The notes under the pieces are model-generated. The model was not told the origin of the DNA. It saw only the letters and a program-made list of their open reading frames with translations, and searched no databases. A stretch of DNA of 58,725 bases, taken from NCBI RefSeq assembly GCF_022829545.1, contig NZ_JAKSYM010000270.1, positions 1-58,725 on the forward strand, read 5' to 3'. This DNA comes from Methylobacterium sp. J-030. GTDB lineage: Bacteria > Pseudomonadota > Alphaproteobacteria > Rhizobiales > Beijerinckiaceae. Shown piece by piece: positions 25,084 through 33,785 of this stretch. A program made the position numbers and the translations under genes. The number at the start of each line of letters is the position of its first letter. The stretch's first letter is position 1.

Positions 25084-25644
25084 ATGGCCAAGAAGCCCAA
25101 GAAGGCCTCTGCCGAGGAGGGCGAGGCCGGAGCCGACGCCGCCCCGAAGGGCAAGAAGAAGCTCATGATCATCGTAGCCGCCGCCGTGCTGGCGCTCGGC
25201 GGCGGCGGGGGCGCCTTCCTGATGATGGGCCGTGGCGGCCACGGCGACGGCGCGGAGGCCGCCGATTCGCCCGGGGGCGGGCATGGCGGCGGCCACGGGG
25301 GCGGCGACAAGGCCGGCCCGGACGGCAAGAAGGCCGTGGTGTTCGTCGATGTCCGCGAGATGGTGCTGAACCTCAGCCCCGAACAGCCGCAGGACAAGAC
25401 CAAGTACGCCAAGGTGCGCCTCTCCCTCGAACTCAGGGATGCCAAGGTCGAGGAGGAGGTGAAGCCGCTCATGCCGCGCGTCGAGGACGCGCTGCAGGTC
25501 TACATGCGCGAACTGCGCGCCAGCGACCTCACCGGCTCGGTGGGCCTGTTCCGGCTGCGGGAAGAGTTGCTGCGCCGGGTCAACATCGCCCTCTATCCGG
25601 CCCGGGTCGAGGCTGTGCTGTTCAAGGACGTGATCGTCCAGTGA
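25084..25644 (+). CDS. fliL: Flagellar basal-body protein FliL
   Basis: A 186-residue inner-membrane protein that binds around stators and the MS ring. A short Lys-rich cytoplasmic tail (1-24) precedes one transmembrane helix (about 25-49), a Gly/His-rich linker (about 50-80) and the periplasmic stomatin-like FliL domain, with YAKVRLSLELRDAKVEEEV and LREELLRRVN. The His/Gly linker is longer than in enteric FliL. It is the first gene of the plus-strand flagellar operon, behind the CtrA-type box. Confidence 0.95.
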   Translation: MAKKPKKASAEEGEAGADAAPKGKKKLMIIVAAAVLALGGGGGAFLMMGRGGHGDGAEAADSPGGGHGGGHGGGDKAGPDGKKAVVFVDVREMVLNLSPEQPQDKTKYAKVRLSLELRDAKVEEEVKPLMPRVEDALQVYMRELRASDLTGSVGLFRLREELLRRVNIALYPARVEAVLFKDVIVQ

Positions 25645-25675
25645 CCAACCCCCAGACCGTTCCGGCGCACGCCTG

Positions 25676-26890
25676 ATGGATCCCGAGGACGAACTCCCAG
25701 AGGACGACTGGTCGGCAGCCCTTCTGGAGCAGGGGGCCGAGGGCGGCGATTCCTCGCTCGCCGAGGAATGGGGCGCGGCGCTGGCCGAGCAGGGCACCAC
25801 GCGCAACGCGGGCGACGTCGCCGCCGAATGGGCGACGATGATCGAGGACGGGGAGACCGACAACCTCCCCGAACTCGCCGGCAACGACCGGGTGCTCAAC
25901 CAGGACGAGATCGACGGCGTCCTCGGCTTCTCCATGCGCGAGCTCTCGGCCTCGGGGGCCGGGGGCGTGCAGGCCATCGTCGATTCGGGCGTCGTCCAGT
26001 ACGAACGCCTGCCGATGCTGGAGATCGTCTTCGACCGGATGATCCGGTTGCTGTCGACCTCCCTGCGCAACCTGTTCCAGGACAACGTCGAGGTGACCCT
26101 CGACAACATCACCTCGGTGCGCTTCGGCGACTACCTCAACGCGATCCCGCTGCCGACCCTGCTCGGCGTGTTCCGGGCCGAGCAATGGGAGAATTCCGGC
26201 CTCGTCACGGTCGATTCGAACCTTGCCTACGCGACCTTCGACCTGCTGCTCGGCGGCAAGCGCGGCGGTACGTCGAGCCGCCTCGACGGGCGGCCGTTCA
26301 CCGCCATCGAGATGACGCTGGTGCGCCGCCTCGTGGAGATCGTGCTGGGCGATCTGGAGATGTCGTTCCAGCCGCTCTCGCCGGTGAGCTTCGGGATCGA
26401 CCGGATCGAGACCAACCCGCGCTTCGCCACGATCACCCGGCCGGGCAACGCCGCAATCCTGATCAGCCTGCGCCTCGACGTCGACGGGCGCGGCGGCATG
26501 CTGCAGATCCTGTTCCCCTACGCGACGATCGAGCCGATTCGGGAACTGCTCACCCAGAGCTTCATGGGCGAGAAGCTCGGCCGCGACCACGTCTGGGAGG
26601 GCCACCTCGCCACCGAGATCTGGCAGGCTGACGTCACCATGGAGGCGGTGCTGCACGAGATGATGCTGCCCCTGAAGCAGGTGATGAGCCTCAAGGTCGG
26701 CGAGACGCTGATGTTCGAGGCCAAGCCGTCGGACCTGATCACCGTCCGCTGCGGCGACTGGGCGCTGACGCAGGGGCGGATCGGCCGGGTCGACGGCCAC
26801 ATCGCCGTGCAGGTGACCCGGCCCCTGCGCCGCTCGCGCACGACCATCCAGGCCTATGAGGCCTCGATGAACAACCGGTCGGACAATTAG
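25676..26890 (+). CDS. fliM: Flagellar motor switch protein FliM
   Basis: A 404-residue C-ring switch protein that binds phospho-CheY. An acidic N-terminal extension of about 75 residues precedes the core start LNQDEIDGVLGF. Then follow the middle CheC-like domain (YERLPMLEIVFDRMIRLLSTSLRNL; GSxx-type loop replaced by LLGGKRGG) and the C-terminal SPOA domain (about 315-395) starting near DVTMEAVLHEMMLPLKQVM. The extension is longer than in E. coli FliM. It follows fliL by 31 bases. Confidence 0.95.
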   Translation: MDPEDELPEDDWSAALLEQGAEGGDSSLAEEWGAALAEQGTTRNAGDVAAEWATMIEDGETDNLPELAGNDRVLNQDEIDGVLGFSMRELSASGAGGVQAIVDSGVVQYERLPMLEIVFDRMIRLLSTSLRNLFQDNVEVTLDNITSVRFGDYLNAIPLPTLLGVFRAEQWENSGLVTVDSNLAYATFDLLLGGKRGGTSSRLDGRPFTAIEMTLVRRLVEIVLGDLEMSFQPLSPVSFGIDRIETNPRFATITRPGNAAILISLRLDVDGRGGMLQILFPYATIEPIRELLTQSFMGEKLGRDHVWEGHLATEIWQADVTMEAVLHEMMLPLKQVMSLKVGETLMFEAKPSDLITVRCGDWALTQGRIGRVDGHIAVQVTRPLRRSRTTIQAYEASMNNRSDN

Positions 26891-26907
26891 GGCGTGAGGG
26901 TCCCGGC

Positions 26908-27405
26908 ATGAGTCTCTTCGTCACCCTCGCGGCCGACATCCTGGTGGCGGTCCTGCTGGCGGCCACCATCGTCACCTGCCTGCGGCTGTCGCGCCGGATC
27001 GGTCAGCTCAAGGGCGACGAGGCGGCGCTCCGCCAGACGATCGGCGACCTGATGGTGGCCACCGGCACCGCCGAGCGGGCCATCGCGGGCCTGCGCGCCG
27101 CGATCGACGAATCCGACCGCACCCTCAACGCCCGCTTGGAGGCCGCCAGCGCGCGGGCCGAAGAGCTGACCGAGCAGGTCGCGGCCGGGGAGACGGTGGT
27201 GGCCCGGATCGGTGCCATCGTGGCGCAAATGCGCGCGGTGCCGGCCCGGCCCGAGCCGGCGCCCGTCGCGCCGTCGGCGCCCGAGCCGGTGCAGCCCCGG
27301 ACGGGGCCCGCCAGCCCGAACGGGGAGCGCCTTGGCGCCGCCGCCGCGGCGGCGCTCGCCATGAGCGAGCGTGCGCTGGCCCGCGTCCGGGCGCGCGCCG
27401 CATGA
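26908..27405 (+). CDS. DUF6468 flagellar-associated protein (PflI-like)
   Basis: A 165-residue single-pass membrane protein. Residues 5-27 are hydrophobic (LAADILVAVLLAATIVTCLR), followed by a helical, probably coiled-coil region to about 110, then a Pro-rich linker and an Ala-rich tail. This DUF6468 type occurs between fliM and motE in alphaproteobacteria, and a Caulobacter relative (PflI) affects flagellar positioning. Its stop overlaps the next gene by four bases. Confidence 0.75.
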   Translation: MSLFVTLAADILVAVLLAATIVTCLRLSRRIGQLKGDEAALRQTIGDLMVATGTAERAIAGLRAAIDESDRTLNARLEAASARAEELTEQVAAGETVVARIGAIVAQMRAVPARPEPAPVAPSAPEPVQPRTGPASPNGERLGAAAAAALAMSERALARVRARAA

Positions 27406-28256
27406 CCGGCGTCAAGGCTCCGAAGATCCCGCTCCCGAAGCCGGATCCCGAGGAGAAGCTGCGCCGTGCCGGCGCGGCGCGGCGCAGCGTACGTCCCAAG
27501 CCGGCGCGGCCGATTCGGCTGCGCCTCGTCGACGCCGTGGCGCTGGCGGCCGGTGGGCTCCTCGTGCTCAAGCTGCTCAGCCTGCTCCAGGCCGGCCTGC
27601 CGGAGAGCGGCGCGCTGCCGGATTACGGGCGGGCGGTGGCCCGGGCCCGCACCGGCTTCGACATCCCAGACCCCGTCACCACGGGATCGGTGGGCGCCAA
27701 GGACGAGAAGCCCGCGCCCGCCGACAAGCCGCCCGAACCCCCCCCGGAGTCGCCGCCCGCCGCGCAAGGGCCGGCCCCGCCCACCGAGCGCCTGCTCCTC
27801 GAAAAGCTCGGCGCCCGGCGCGACGTCCTGCGCCAGAAGAGCGACGAGCTGGAGCTGCGCGAGAAGATGCTCGGCGAGGCCGAGCGGAAGCTCGAGACCG
27901 GGCTCGGCGATCTCAAGAAGGCCGAGGACAAGGTCGAGGCGGTCGCCAAGGCCAAGGAGGAGGCCGAGAAGCAGGGCCTCAAGAACATCGTCACGATGTA
28001 CGAGTCGATGAAGCCCAAGGACGCCGCCCGGGTGTTCGACCGGCTCGGCCACGAGGTGCTGGTGCCGATCGTGCTGGCCATGAACCCGCGCAAGATGGCC
28101 GAGGTGCTGGCCGTGATGCAGCCCGAGACCGCCGAGCGCCTGACGGTGGCGCTCGCCAACCGCGCCCGCGGCGCGGCCGGCGCGCAGGCCCAGGCCGGCG
28201 CGGGCCTGCCGGCGAACGAGCTGCCGGCGATCGATCCGGGGGTGCCGGGGCGGTAA
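27402..28256 (+). CDS. motE: MotE-family flagellar motor protein
   Basis: A 284-residue protein of the MotE/MgtE-N family. A basic cytoplasmic tail leads to one transmembrane segment (about 44-64, VDAVALAAGGLLVLKLLSLL), a Pro-rich linker (about 100-128), a long coiled coil (about 130-205) and a C-terminal MgtE-intracellular-like domain with MYESMKPKDAARVFDRL and VLAMNPRKMAEVLAVMQ. In Sinorhizobium MotE is a periplasmic chaperone of MotC. It is the last gene of the fliL operon and is followed by an inverted-repeat element. Confidence 0.8.
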   Translation: MTGVKAPKIPLPKPDPEEKLRRAGAARRSVRPKPARPIRLRLVDAVALAAGGLLVLKLLSLLQAGLPESGALPDYGRAVARARTGFDIPDPVTTGSVGAKDEKPAPADKPPEPPPESPPAAQGPAPPTERLLLEKLGARRDVLRQKSDELELREKMLGEAERKLETGLGDLKKAEDKVEAVAKAKEEAEKQGLKNIVTMYESMKPKDAARVFDRLGHEVLVPIVLAMNPRKMAEVLAVMQPETAERLTVALANRARGAAGAQAQAGAGLPANELPAIDPGVPGR

Positions 28257-28622
28257 GGTTGTAACCCAGCCCCTTTAAGGTGTTTCCAACCGGCGGCGGG
28301 GTGAGGTTTTCTGCGCGATCATCAACGGCGTGGTGGGCATTTCATCCGCGCACCGTTTTTGCGAGCGCAAGCGAAGCAATCCAGTCGGTGCCACGCCCGC
28401 CGAGGTTGCGCTGCCCTGGGTCGCTTCGCTGCGCTCCCGATGACGGCGGAGGCTGACCGGCAAGGCGAGCGTCAAACACCTTAAAAGGGCTGGGTCGTCA
28501 CCCAAGCGCGCCGCGGCACCGCCCGGGCGCTCGTTGCACCTATGGCCGGTGGCGCGGTTCCGGCGGCGCGGTGTAGGGTCCGGTACCGCCGCGGCAGCCG
28601 AGCGGCACCCTGGAGACACCGG
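28257..28622. other. Intergenic region filled by an inverted-repeat element
   Basis: A 366-base gap after motE. Positions 28264-28495 are a MITE-like repeat; the remaining 127 bases before the hydrolase ATG carry no recognised gene. Confidence 0.6.
28264..28495. repeat. MITE-like inverted-repeat element
   Basis: Terminal inverted repeats of 22 bases (28264-28285 and 28474-28495) match at 21 positions; each contains TTAAGGTGTTT or its complement. A nested inverted repeat inside carries the AGCGCAAGCGAAGCAATCCAG type of sequence (about 28361-28384) and its rough complement near 28420-28440. No coding frame of note and no clear target duplication. Confidence 0.7.
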
Positions 28623-29222
28623 ATGTCCGAACTCGCCACCCTGCGCGGCCTGTCGGGTCTCAGCCCGGAGCCGGCCGCCCTGAAGGGCTCGGCCCTCGTG
28701 CTCATCGATCTGCAGCAGACCTACCGCGCGGGGATCATGCGCCTCGAGGGCGTCGAGCCCGCGATCCGCGAGGCGGCGGATCTCCTGGAGCGGGCGCGCC
28801 AGGCCGGCATCCCGGTCTTCCACATCCGCCACGATGCCGGGGCGGGCTCGCCCTACGACCTCACCGCCCCGATCGGCCAGATCAGCCCGGAGGTCGCGCC
28901 GCAGGCCGACGAGCCGGTGATCACCAAGAGCTATCCGAGCGCCTTCGTGGGCACCGACCTTCAGGCGCAGCTGGAGGCGGCGGGCGTGAAGGACGTCGTG
29001 CTGGCGGGCTTCATGACGCATATGTGCGTGAATTCCACCGCCCGCAGCGCCTTCAACCTCGGGTTCCGCCCGACCGTCGTCGCCGCGGCCACGGCGACGC
29101 GGGACCTGCCCGGGCCGGACGGCTCCAAGGTGCCCGCCGCCCAGCTCCAGGCCGCGAGCCTCGCCGCCCTCGGCGACCTGTTCGCCGTGGTGGCGCGCCG
29201 ACAGGCCGATATCCTGGATTGA
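28623..29222 (+). CDS. Isochorismatase-family cysteine hydrolase
   Basis: A 199-residue cysteine hydrolase of the isochorismatase/nicotinamidase superfamily. The catalytic triad is visible as D29 (LVLIDLQQTY), K102 (VITKSYPSAF) and C135 (FMTHMCVNSTARSA), with the non-proline cis-peptide region just before the Cys. The ATG at 28623 follows GGAGACACCGG. Substrate cannot be told from sequence. The gene is bracketed by two palindromic repeats (28264-28495 and 29235-29326), so it stands apart from the flagellar operon. Confidence 0.88.
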   Translation: MSELATLRGLSGLSPEPAALKGSALVLIDLQQTYRAGIMRLEGVEPAIREAADLLERARQAGIPVFHIRHDAGAGSPYDLTAPIGQISPEVAPQADEPVITKSYPSAFVGTDLQAQLEAAGVKDVVLAGFMTHMCVNSTARSAFNLGFRPTVVAAATATRDLPGPDGSKVPAAQLQAASLAALGDLFAVVARRQADILD

Positions 29223-29234
29223 GATCGGCGAGGC

Positions 29235-29326
29235 CGTCCTTGCGAGCGCAGCGAAGCAATCCAGCATCGTGCCCCCTCGATCGATGTCGCGCTACTCTAA
29301 GTTACTTCGCTGCGCTCGCGATGATA
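29235..29326. repeat. Palindromic intergenic repeat
   Basis: The arm GCGAGCGCAGCGAAG (29242-29256) is repeated perfectly inverted at 29305-29319, with similar flanks (CAATCCAG to the left, GATGAT to the right). It belongs to the same family as the nested part of the 28264-28495 element. It lies between convergent genes and may also stop transcription. Confidence 0.75.
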
Positions 29327-29341
29327 TGAGGGCTACGAGCC

Positions 29342-30628
29342 TCAGGCCGTGATCCGCTCCAGCGCGGCCGCCACCTGCGCCGGGCTCGGCCGCTCTGCCG
29401 GATCGGGCCCGGTGCAGGCGCGCTCCAGAGCCCGCAAGCCATTCGGAGGCGCGTCGCAGCAATCGAGCAGCTCGCCGAGCAGGATCCCCACGGCCCGCGC
29501 CTCGATCCGCGCCAGCGCCACACCGGTCTCACCCTCCGGCAGCGCCGAGGCCGCGCCGAAATCGCTGAGCACGGCCGCGCCGGTCGCGGCGTCCCAGAGG
29601 GTGTTGTGGGCGTAGACATCGCCGTGAATCAGCCCGCGCCCGTGCAGGTGGGCCACCGCCTCCGTCACGCACCGCGCGATCCGCAGGGCGCGCTCCGGAT
29701 CGAGGCGGAGGCCCGGGTCGTAGACGTCGCGGCTGCAGCTCGCGAGGCTCGGCGGCCCGGCGAGCACGCGCCAATCCGGCGGCAGGAGCCGGAGCAGGAG
29801 CCCCTCGGCGCCCTCGGGATGGCCATCGAGCCGGCCGAGTGCCCCGGTCAGCGCCGGATGGGTGCCGGCGGCGAGGCAGGCCTCCATCTCGCGGGCGGGC
29901 AGGCCGTCGCTCGTCATCGCGCCCTTGAACAGCTTCAGCGCCACGGCCTCGCCGCGCCAGACCGCCCGGTACACCCGGCCCGAGGCGCCCTCCCCCAGCA
30001 GCGCGCCGACCGCCAGCTCGTCCCAGGGCACCCGCGCCGCCGGGGCGGGCTCCGTCACCGGCTCGGCGGCATTGCCCGCATAGGCGATCCAGGCGAGGCG
30101 CGGCAGGCGCGTCAGCCAGGGGGGCAGCGCGTCGATGCGGTTGCAGGCGAGCCGGATCAGCTCGAGGTTGTCGGCCGCCGACAGGCTGTCGGGCAGGGTC
30201 GCGATCCGGTTGCCGGCCAGCATCAGCTTCTGCAGGGCCGGCCGCGCGCCGAGGGCGGCCGGCAGGGTCTCGATCCGGTTGTCGGTGAGCGTCAGCCAGC
30301 GCAGGTCGCACGGCAGGGCCTCGGCCGGCACCTCGCGGATGCCGCAGCCGCGAAAGCCGAGCTGGCTCAGCGCCGGGCACTCGCCCAGTACCGGCGGCAG
30401 GCGCGGAAACGGATTGCCCGAGGCGAACAGCACGCGCAGGTGGCGCAGCCGCCCGAGATCCGCCGGCAGGTCGGTCAGGCTGCCGCGACCGAGGTCCAGC
30501 ACCTCGAGCGTGTCGGCCAGCGCGAAGACTTCTTGAGGCACCGCCGTGAGGCCGTCGGGCAGGCGCAGCTCGCGGGTGCCCTGGAGGTCGCCGCGCCGCA
30601 GGGCCGCGAGGGTTTCGGTCCGGTCCAA
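29342..30628 (-). CDS. Leucine-rich-repeat protein kinase
   Basis: A 428-residue protein joining leucine-rich repeats (about 20-190, roughly seven units of the LxxLPxxL type) to a Ser/Thr-kinase-like domain (about 205-428). The kinase P-loop is GEGASG (212-217), the ATP-binding Lys is K232 (VALKLFKG), the catalytic loop is HGDVYAHN (335-342) with Asp337 and Asn342, and DFG is at 356-358. HGD instead of HRD and a short C-lobe suggest an atypical kinase. No transmembrane segment is seen. It is four bases behind the DUF1192 gene and ends the yejF-deoB operon. Confidence 0.88.
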   Translation of the reverse strand: MDRTETLAALRRGDLQGTRELRLPDGLTAVPQEVFALADTLEVLDLGRGSLTDLPADLGRLRHLRVLFASGNPFPRLPPVLGECPALSQLGFRGCGIREVPAEALPCDLRWLTLTDNRIETLPAALGARPALQKLMLAGNRIATLPDSLSAADNLELIRLACNRIDALPPWLTRLPRLAWIAYAGNAAEPVTEPAPAARVPWDELAVGALLGEGASGRVYRAVWRGEAVALKLFKGAMTSDGLPAREMEACLAAGTHPALTGALGRLDGHPEGAEGLLLRLLPPDWRVLAGPPSLASCSRDVYDPGLRLDPERALRIARCVTEAVAHLHGRGLIHGDVYAHNTLWDAATGAAVLSDFGAASALPEGETGVALARIEARAVGILLGELLDCCDAPPNGLRALERACTGPDPAERPSPAQVAAALERITA

Positions 30629-30631
30629 AAC

Positions 30632-30823
30632 TCAGCCCCGCTTGAAGAAGGCGTCGGCCGCCCCCTGCGCCGCCTGCTTGGCCGCCCGCGCCGCCTCGAT
30701 CCGGACGATCTCGGCGCGCAGCAGCGCGATGCGCGCGTCGAGATCCGCGAGCGATAGGGTGTCGAGCGGCTGGCCGATCTCGTGCGCGATCGCCCTGCGC
30801 GGCCGGTCTTCGTCGTCCCGCAT
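30632..30823 (-). CDS. DUF1192 family protein
   Basis: A 63-residue helical protein of the DUF1192 family, small alphaproteobacterial proteins of unknown role. The core LSLADLDARIALLRAEIVRIE is a predicted coiled coil and an Ala-rich helix follows to AADAFFKRG, the usual end. It is nine bases after deoB and three before the LRR kinase, so translational coupling is likely. Confidence 0.85.
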   Translation of the reverse strand: MRDDEDRPRRAIAHEIGQPLDTLSLADLDARIALLRAEIVRIEAARAAKQAAQGAADAFFKRG

Positions 30824-30831
30824 CTGTCCTC

Positions 30832-32052
30832 CTACAGGAAGGGTTGTCCGGCGCCGTCCCAGGGCAGGCCGAGATGGGCCGCCAGAGTGGCGCCGATATC
30901 GGCAAGGCTGTCCCGCCGGCCGATGGAGCCCGGGCTCACGCCGGGGCCGAAGGCCAGGACCGGCACCTGCTCACGGGTGTGGTCGGTCCCGGTCCAGGTC
31001 GGATCGTTGCCGTGATCGGCGGTGACGAGCGCGAGGTCGCCGGGGCGCAGCGCCGCCCGGATCTCCGGAACGCGCGCGTCGAAGGCTTCGAGCTCGGCCG
31101 CGTAGCCCGGCACGTCCCGGCGGTGGCCGTACTCGGTGTCGAAATCGACGAGGTTGACGAAGATCAGGCCGCCGTCGGGCAGGTCCTCCAGGGCGTCGAG
31201 GCCCGCCTGCAGGCAGGCGGCGTTCGGCCCCGGCTTGATCTCGCGGCCGGTGGCCCGGTGGGCGAAGATGTCGCCGATCTTGCCGACGCTCACGATGCTG
31301 CGGCCCGCCGCCTCGGCCCGGTCGAGCAGGGTGCGGCCGGGGGGCTCGACCGCAAAATCCTTGCGGTTGCCGGTGCGGCGGAAGCCCGCCTCCGCCGAGC
31401 CCACGAAGGGGCGGGCGATCACCCGGCAGACCCGGTAGGGATCGCACAGGCGGCGCGCGAGGCGGCAGAGGTCGTAGAGCCGCTCCAGCCCAAATGCCTC
31501 CTCGTGGGCGGCGATCTGAAACACGCTGTCGGCCGAGGTGTAGCAGATCGGCTTACCCGTCCGGATGTGCTCAGGCCCGAACGCGTCGATGATGGCGACA
31601 CCGGAGCCGTGCCGGTCGCCCAGGATGCCGGTCAGGCCGCCCTCGGCGATCAGGGCCCGGGTGAGCTCGGGCGGGAAGGTCGGCCGCGTCTCGGGGAAGT
31701 GGCCCCAGGGCTCCGGCATGGGCAGGCCGGTGATCTCCCAGTGGCCGGAGGGCGTATCCTTGCCGGCGGCCGTCTCGACCGCATGGCCGTAGGCCCCGTC
31801 CGGCTCGCCTGCGGGGGCGAGACCGGGGGGGATCCGCCCCGCGGCGCCGGCGGCGGCCAAGCCGAGCCCCAGGGACGCGAGGTGCGGCAGGCGTAACGGT
31901 CCGGCGCGCAGGCCGGCCCGGTCGCCGCGCCCCGCCGCGCATTGTTCCGCGATATGCCCGAGCGTGTCGGAGCCGGCATCGCCGTAGGCTTCGGCATCCG
32001 GTGCCCCGCCGATACCGACGGAATCGAGGACGATGAGCAGCGCGCGCGGCAC
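30832..32052 (-). CDS. deoB: Phosphopentomutase DeoB
   Basis: A 406-residue Mn2+-dependent phosphopentomutase that interconverts ribose/deoxyribose 1- and 5-phosphates in nucleoside salvage. It belongs to the alkaline phosphatase superfamily: the metal-binding start is [15 protein letters not shown], the phosphoacceptor segment is [12 protein letters not shown], and the second metal cluster is [22 protein letters not shown] start at 32052 is two bases after the yejF stop. Length matches E. coli DeoB (407). Confidence 0.96.
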   Translation of the reverse strand: MPRALLIVLDSVGIGGAPDAEAYGDAGSDTLGHIAEQCAAGRGDRAGLRAGPLRLPHLASLGLGLAAAGAAGRIPPGLAPAGEPDGAYGHAVETAAGKDTPSGHWEITGLPMPEPWGHFPETRPTFPPELTRALIAEGGLTGILGDRHGSGVAIIDAFGPEHIRTGKPICYTSADSVFQIAAHEEAFGLERLYDLCRLARRLCDPYRVCRVIARPFVGSAEAGFRRTGNRKDFAVEPPGRTLLDRAEAAGRSIVSVGKIGDIFAHRATGREIKPGPNAACLQAGLDALEDLPDGGLIFVNLVDFDTEYGHRRDVPGYAAELEAFDARVPEIRAALRPGDLALVTADHGNDPTWTGTDHTREQVPVLAFGPGVSPGSIGRRDSLADIGATLAAHLGLPWDGAGQPFL

Positions 32053-32054
32053 GG

Positions 32055-33692
32055 TCAGGCGGGCTCCAGCTCGGTCGGCGCATCGCTGTCGAGGGCGAAG
32101 GCGGCCTTGAACAGGGCGCGAGTGTAGGCGGTCTGCGGATCGGAGAAGATCGTCTCGGCGGGGCCTTCCTCGACCACGCGGCCGTTCTGCATCACCATCA
32201 CGTAATTGGCGAGCGCCCGCACGACCTTGAGGTCGTGGCTGATGAACAGGTAGGCGAGCCCGCGCTCCCGCTGGAGGTCGCGCAGCAGCGTCACGATCTG
32301 CGCCTGGACCGAGCGGTCGAGCGCGGAGGTCGGCTCGTCCAGCACGACGAAGCGCGGGTTCAGCACGATGGCCCGGGCGATCGCGATGCGCTGGCGCTGG
32401 CCGCCGGAGAATTCGTGCGGGTAGCGGTCCATGGCGGCCGGGTCGAGCCCGACATCGGCCAGCGCCTTCGAGACCACGGCCCGGCGCTCGGCCCGGGAGC
32501 GCACGGCGCCCTGCACCACCAGCCCCTCGGCCACGATGTCGGCTACCGACATGCGCGGCGAGAGCGAGCCGTAGGGGTCCTGGAAGACCACCTGCATGTC
32601 TTTGCGCAACGGCCGCATCTGCGCGACGCCGAAGCCGTCGATGGTTCTGCCCAGGAACACGATCGGGCCTTCCGAGGCGGTCAAACGCAGCAGGGCGAGG
32701 CCGAGCGTGGTCTTGCCGGAGCCGGATTCGCCGACCACCCCCACGGTCTCGCCGGCGCGGACCCGGAGCGAGACCCCGTCCACCGCCCGCACGTGGCCGA
32801 CGACCCGCCGGAGCAGGCCCGCCTTCAGGGGGAACCAAACCTTGAGCGGCCCGGCCTCCAGGAGCGGCGCGGCGTCGGGCGGGATCGGGTTGGCGCGGCC
32901 CTTCGGCTCCGAGGCGATCAGGCGGCGGGTATATTCGTGCTGCGGGTTCGCGAAGACCCCCCCGGTCTCGCCGGCCTCCACGATCTTGCCCTTCAGCATC
33001 ACGCAGACCCGGTCGGCGATCCGCTCCACGATCCCGAGATCGTGGGTGATGAACAGCATCGCCATGCCGAGACGCTTCTGAAGCTCGGCCAGCAGCGCCA
33101 GGATCTGCGCCTGGACGGTGACGTCGAGCGCGGTGGTCGGCTCGTCGGCGACGAGCAGGTCCGGCTCGCAGGCGAGTGCCATCGCGATCATCACCCGCTG
33201 GCGCTGGCCGCCGGACAGCTCGTGCGGGTAGGCGCCCATGCGGCTCTCCGCGTCGCGCAGGCCCACGAGGTCGAGGAGTTCGAGGATCCGGCGCTTGGCT
33301 GCCCTGCCGGTCAGCCCGCGGTGGAGGCCCAGCACCTCGCCGATCTGCCGCTCGATCGTGTGGAGCGGGTTGAGCGAGGTCATGGGTTCCTGGAACACCA
33401 TGGTGATGTCGGCCCCGCGCACGTCGCGCATTTCGCGTTCGGGCAGGCCCGCGAGGTCGCGGCCCTTGAACAGGATCCGCCCCGTCGGGCGCGCCGCGCC
33501 GTCGAGGAGCCGGAGGATGGCGAGCGCCGTCACCGACTTGCCGGAGCCCGATTCGCCGACCAGCGCCACGGTCTCGCCGCGCCGGATGGTGAAGCCGATC
33601 CCGTCGACCGCCCGGGTCTCGCCCTCCCGCGAGCGGAAGGCGACGGACAGGTCCTCGACGGCGAGGAGCGGCTGGGTTTCATCCAACGTCAT
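32055..33692 (-). CDS. yejF: Peptide ABC transporter, dual ATP-binding protein (YejF-like)
   Basis: A 545-residue protein with two complete ABC ATPase domains, as in YejF and other fused Dpp/Opp ATPases. The first has Walker A GESGSGKS (46-53), signature LSGGQ (159-163) and a following Walker [12 protein letters not shown]. The second starts near residue 285, with Walker A GESGSGKT, signature FSGGQ and [11 protein letters not shown]. The permease and binding-protein genes are not next to it. The ATG at 33692 starts close to the first beta-strand. Confidence 0.9.
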   Translation of the reverse strand: MTLDETQPLLAVEDLSVAFRSREGETRAVDGIGFTIRRGETVALVGESGSGKSVTALAILRLLDGAARPTGRILFKGRDLAGLPEREMRDVRGADITMVFQEPMTSLNPLHTIERQIGEVLGLHRGLTGRAAKRRILELLDLVGLRDAESRMGAYPHELSGGQRQRVMIAMALACEPDLLVADEPTTALDVTVQAQILALLAELQKRLGMAMLFITHDLGIVERIADRVCVMLKGKIVEAGETGGVFANPQHEYTRRLIASEPKGRANPIPPDAAPLLEAGPLKVWFPLKAGLLRRVVGHVRAVDGVSLRVRAGETVGVVGESGSGKTTLGLALLRLTASEGPIVFLGRTIDGFGVAQMRPLRKDMQVVFQDPYGSLSPRMSVADIVAEGLVVQGAVRSRAERRAVVSKALADVGLDPAAMDRYPHEFSGGQRQRIAIARAIVLNPRFVVLDEPTSALDRSVQAQIVTLLRDLQRERGLAYLFISHDLKVVRALANYVMVMQNGRVVEEGPAETIFSDPQTAYTRALFKAAFALDSDAPTELEPA

Positions 33693-33785
33693 GCGGTCTC
33701 TTATAGCGTGCCCGGCCGGCGGCCCTAGTCTATCCTGCCGCAACGATCGTCCGCCCACCCCCGGGGGACCCTACGGGAGATCGCG

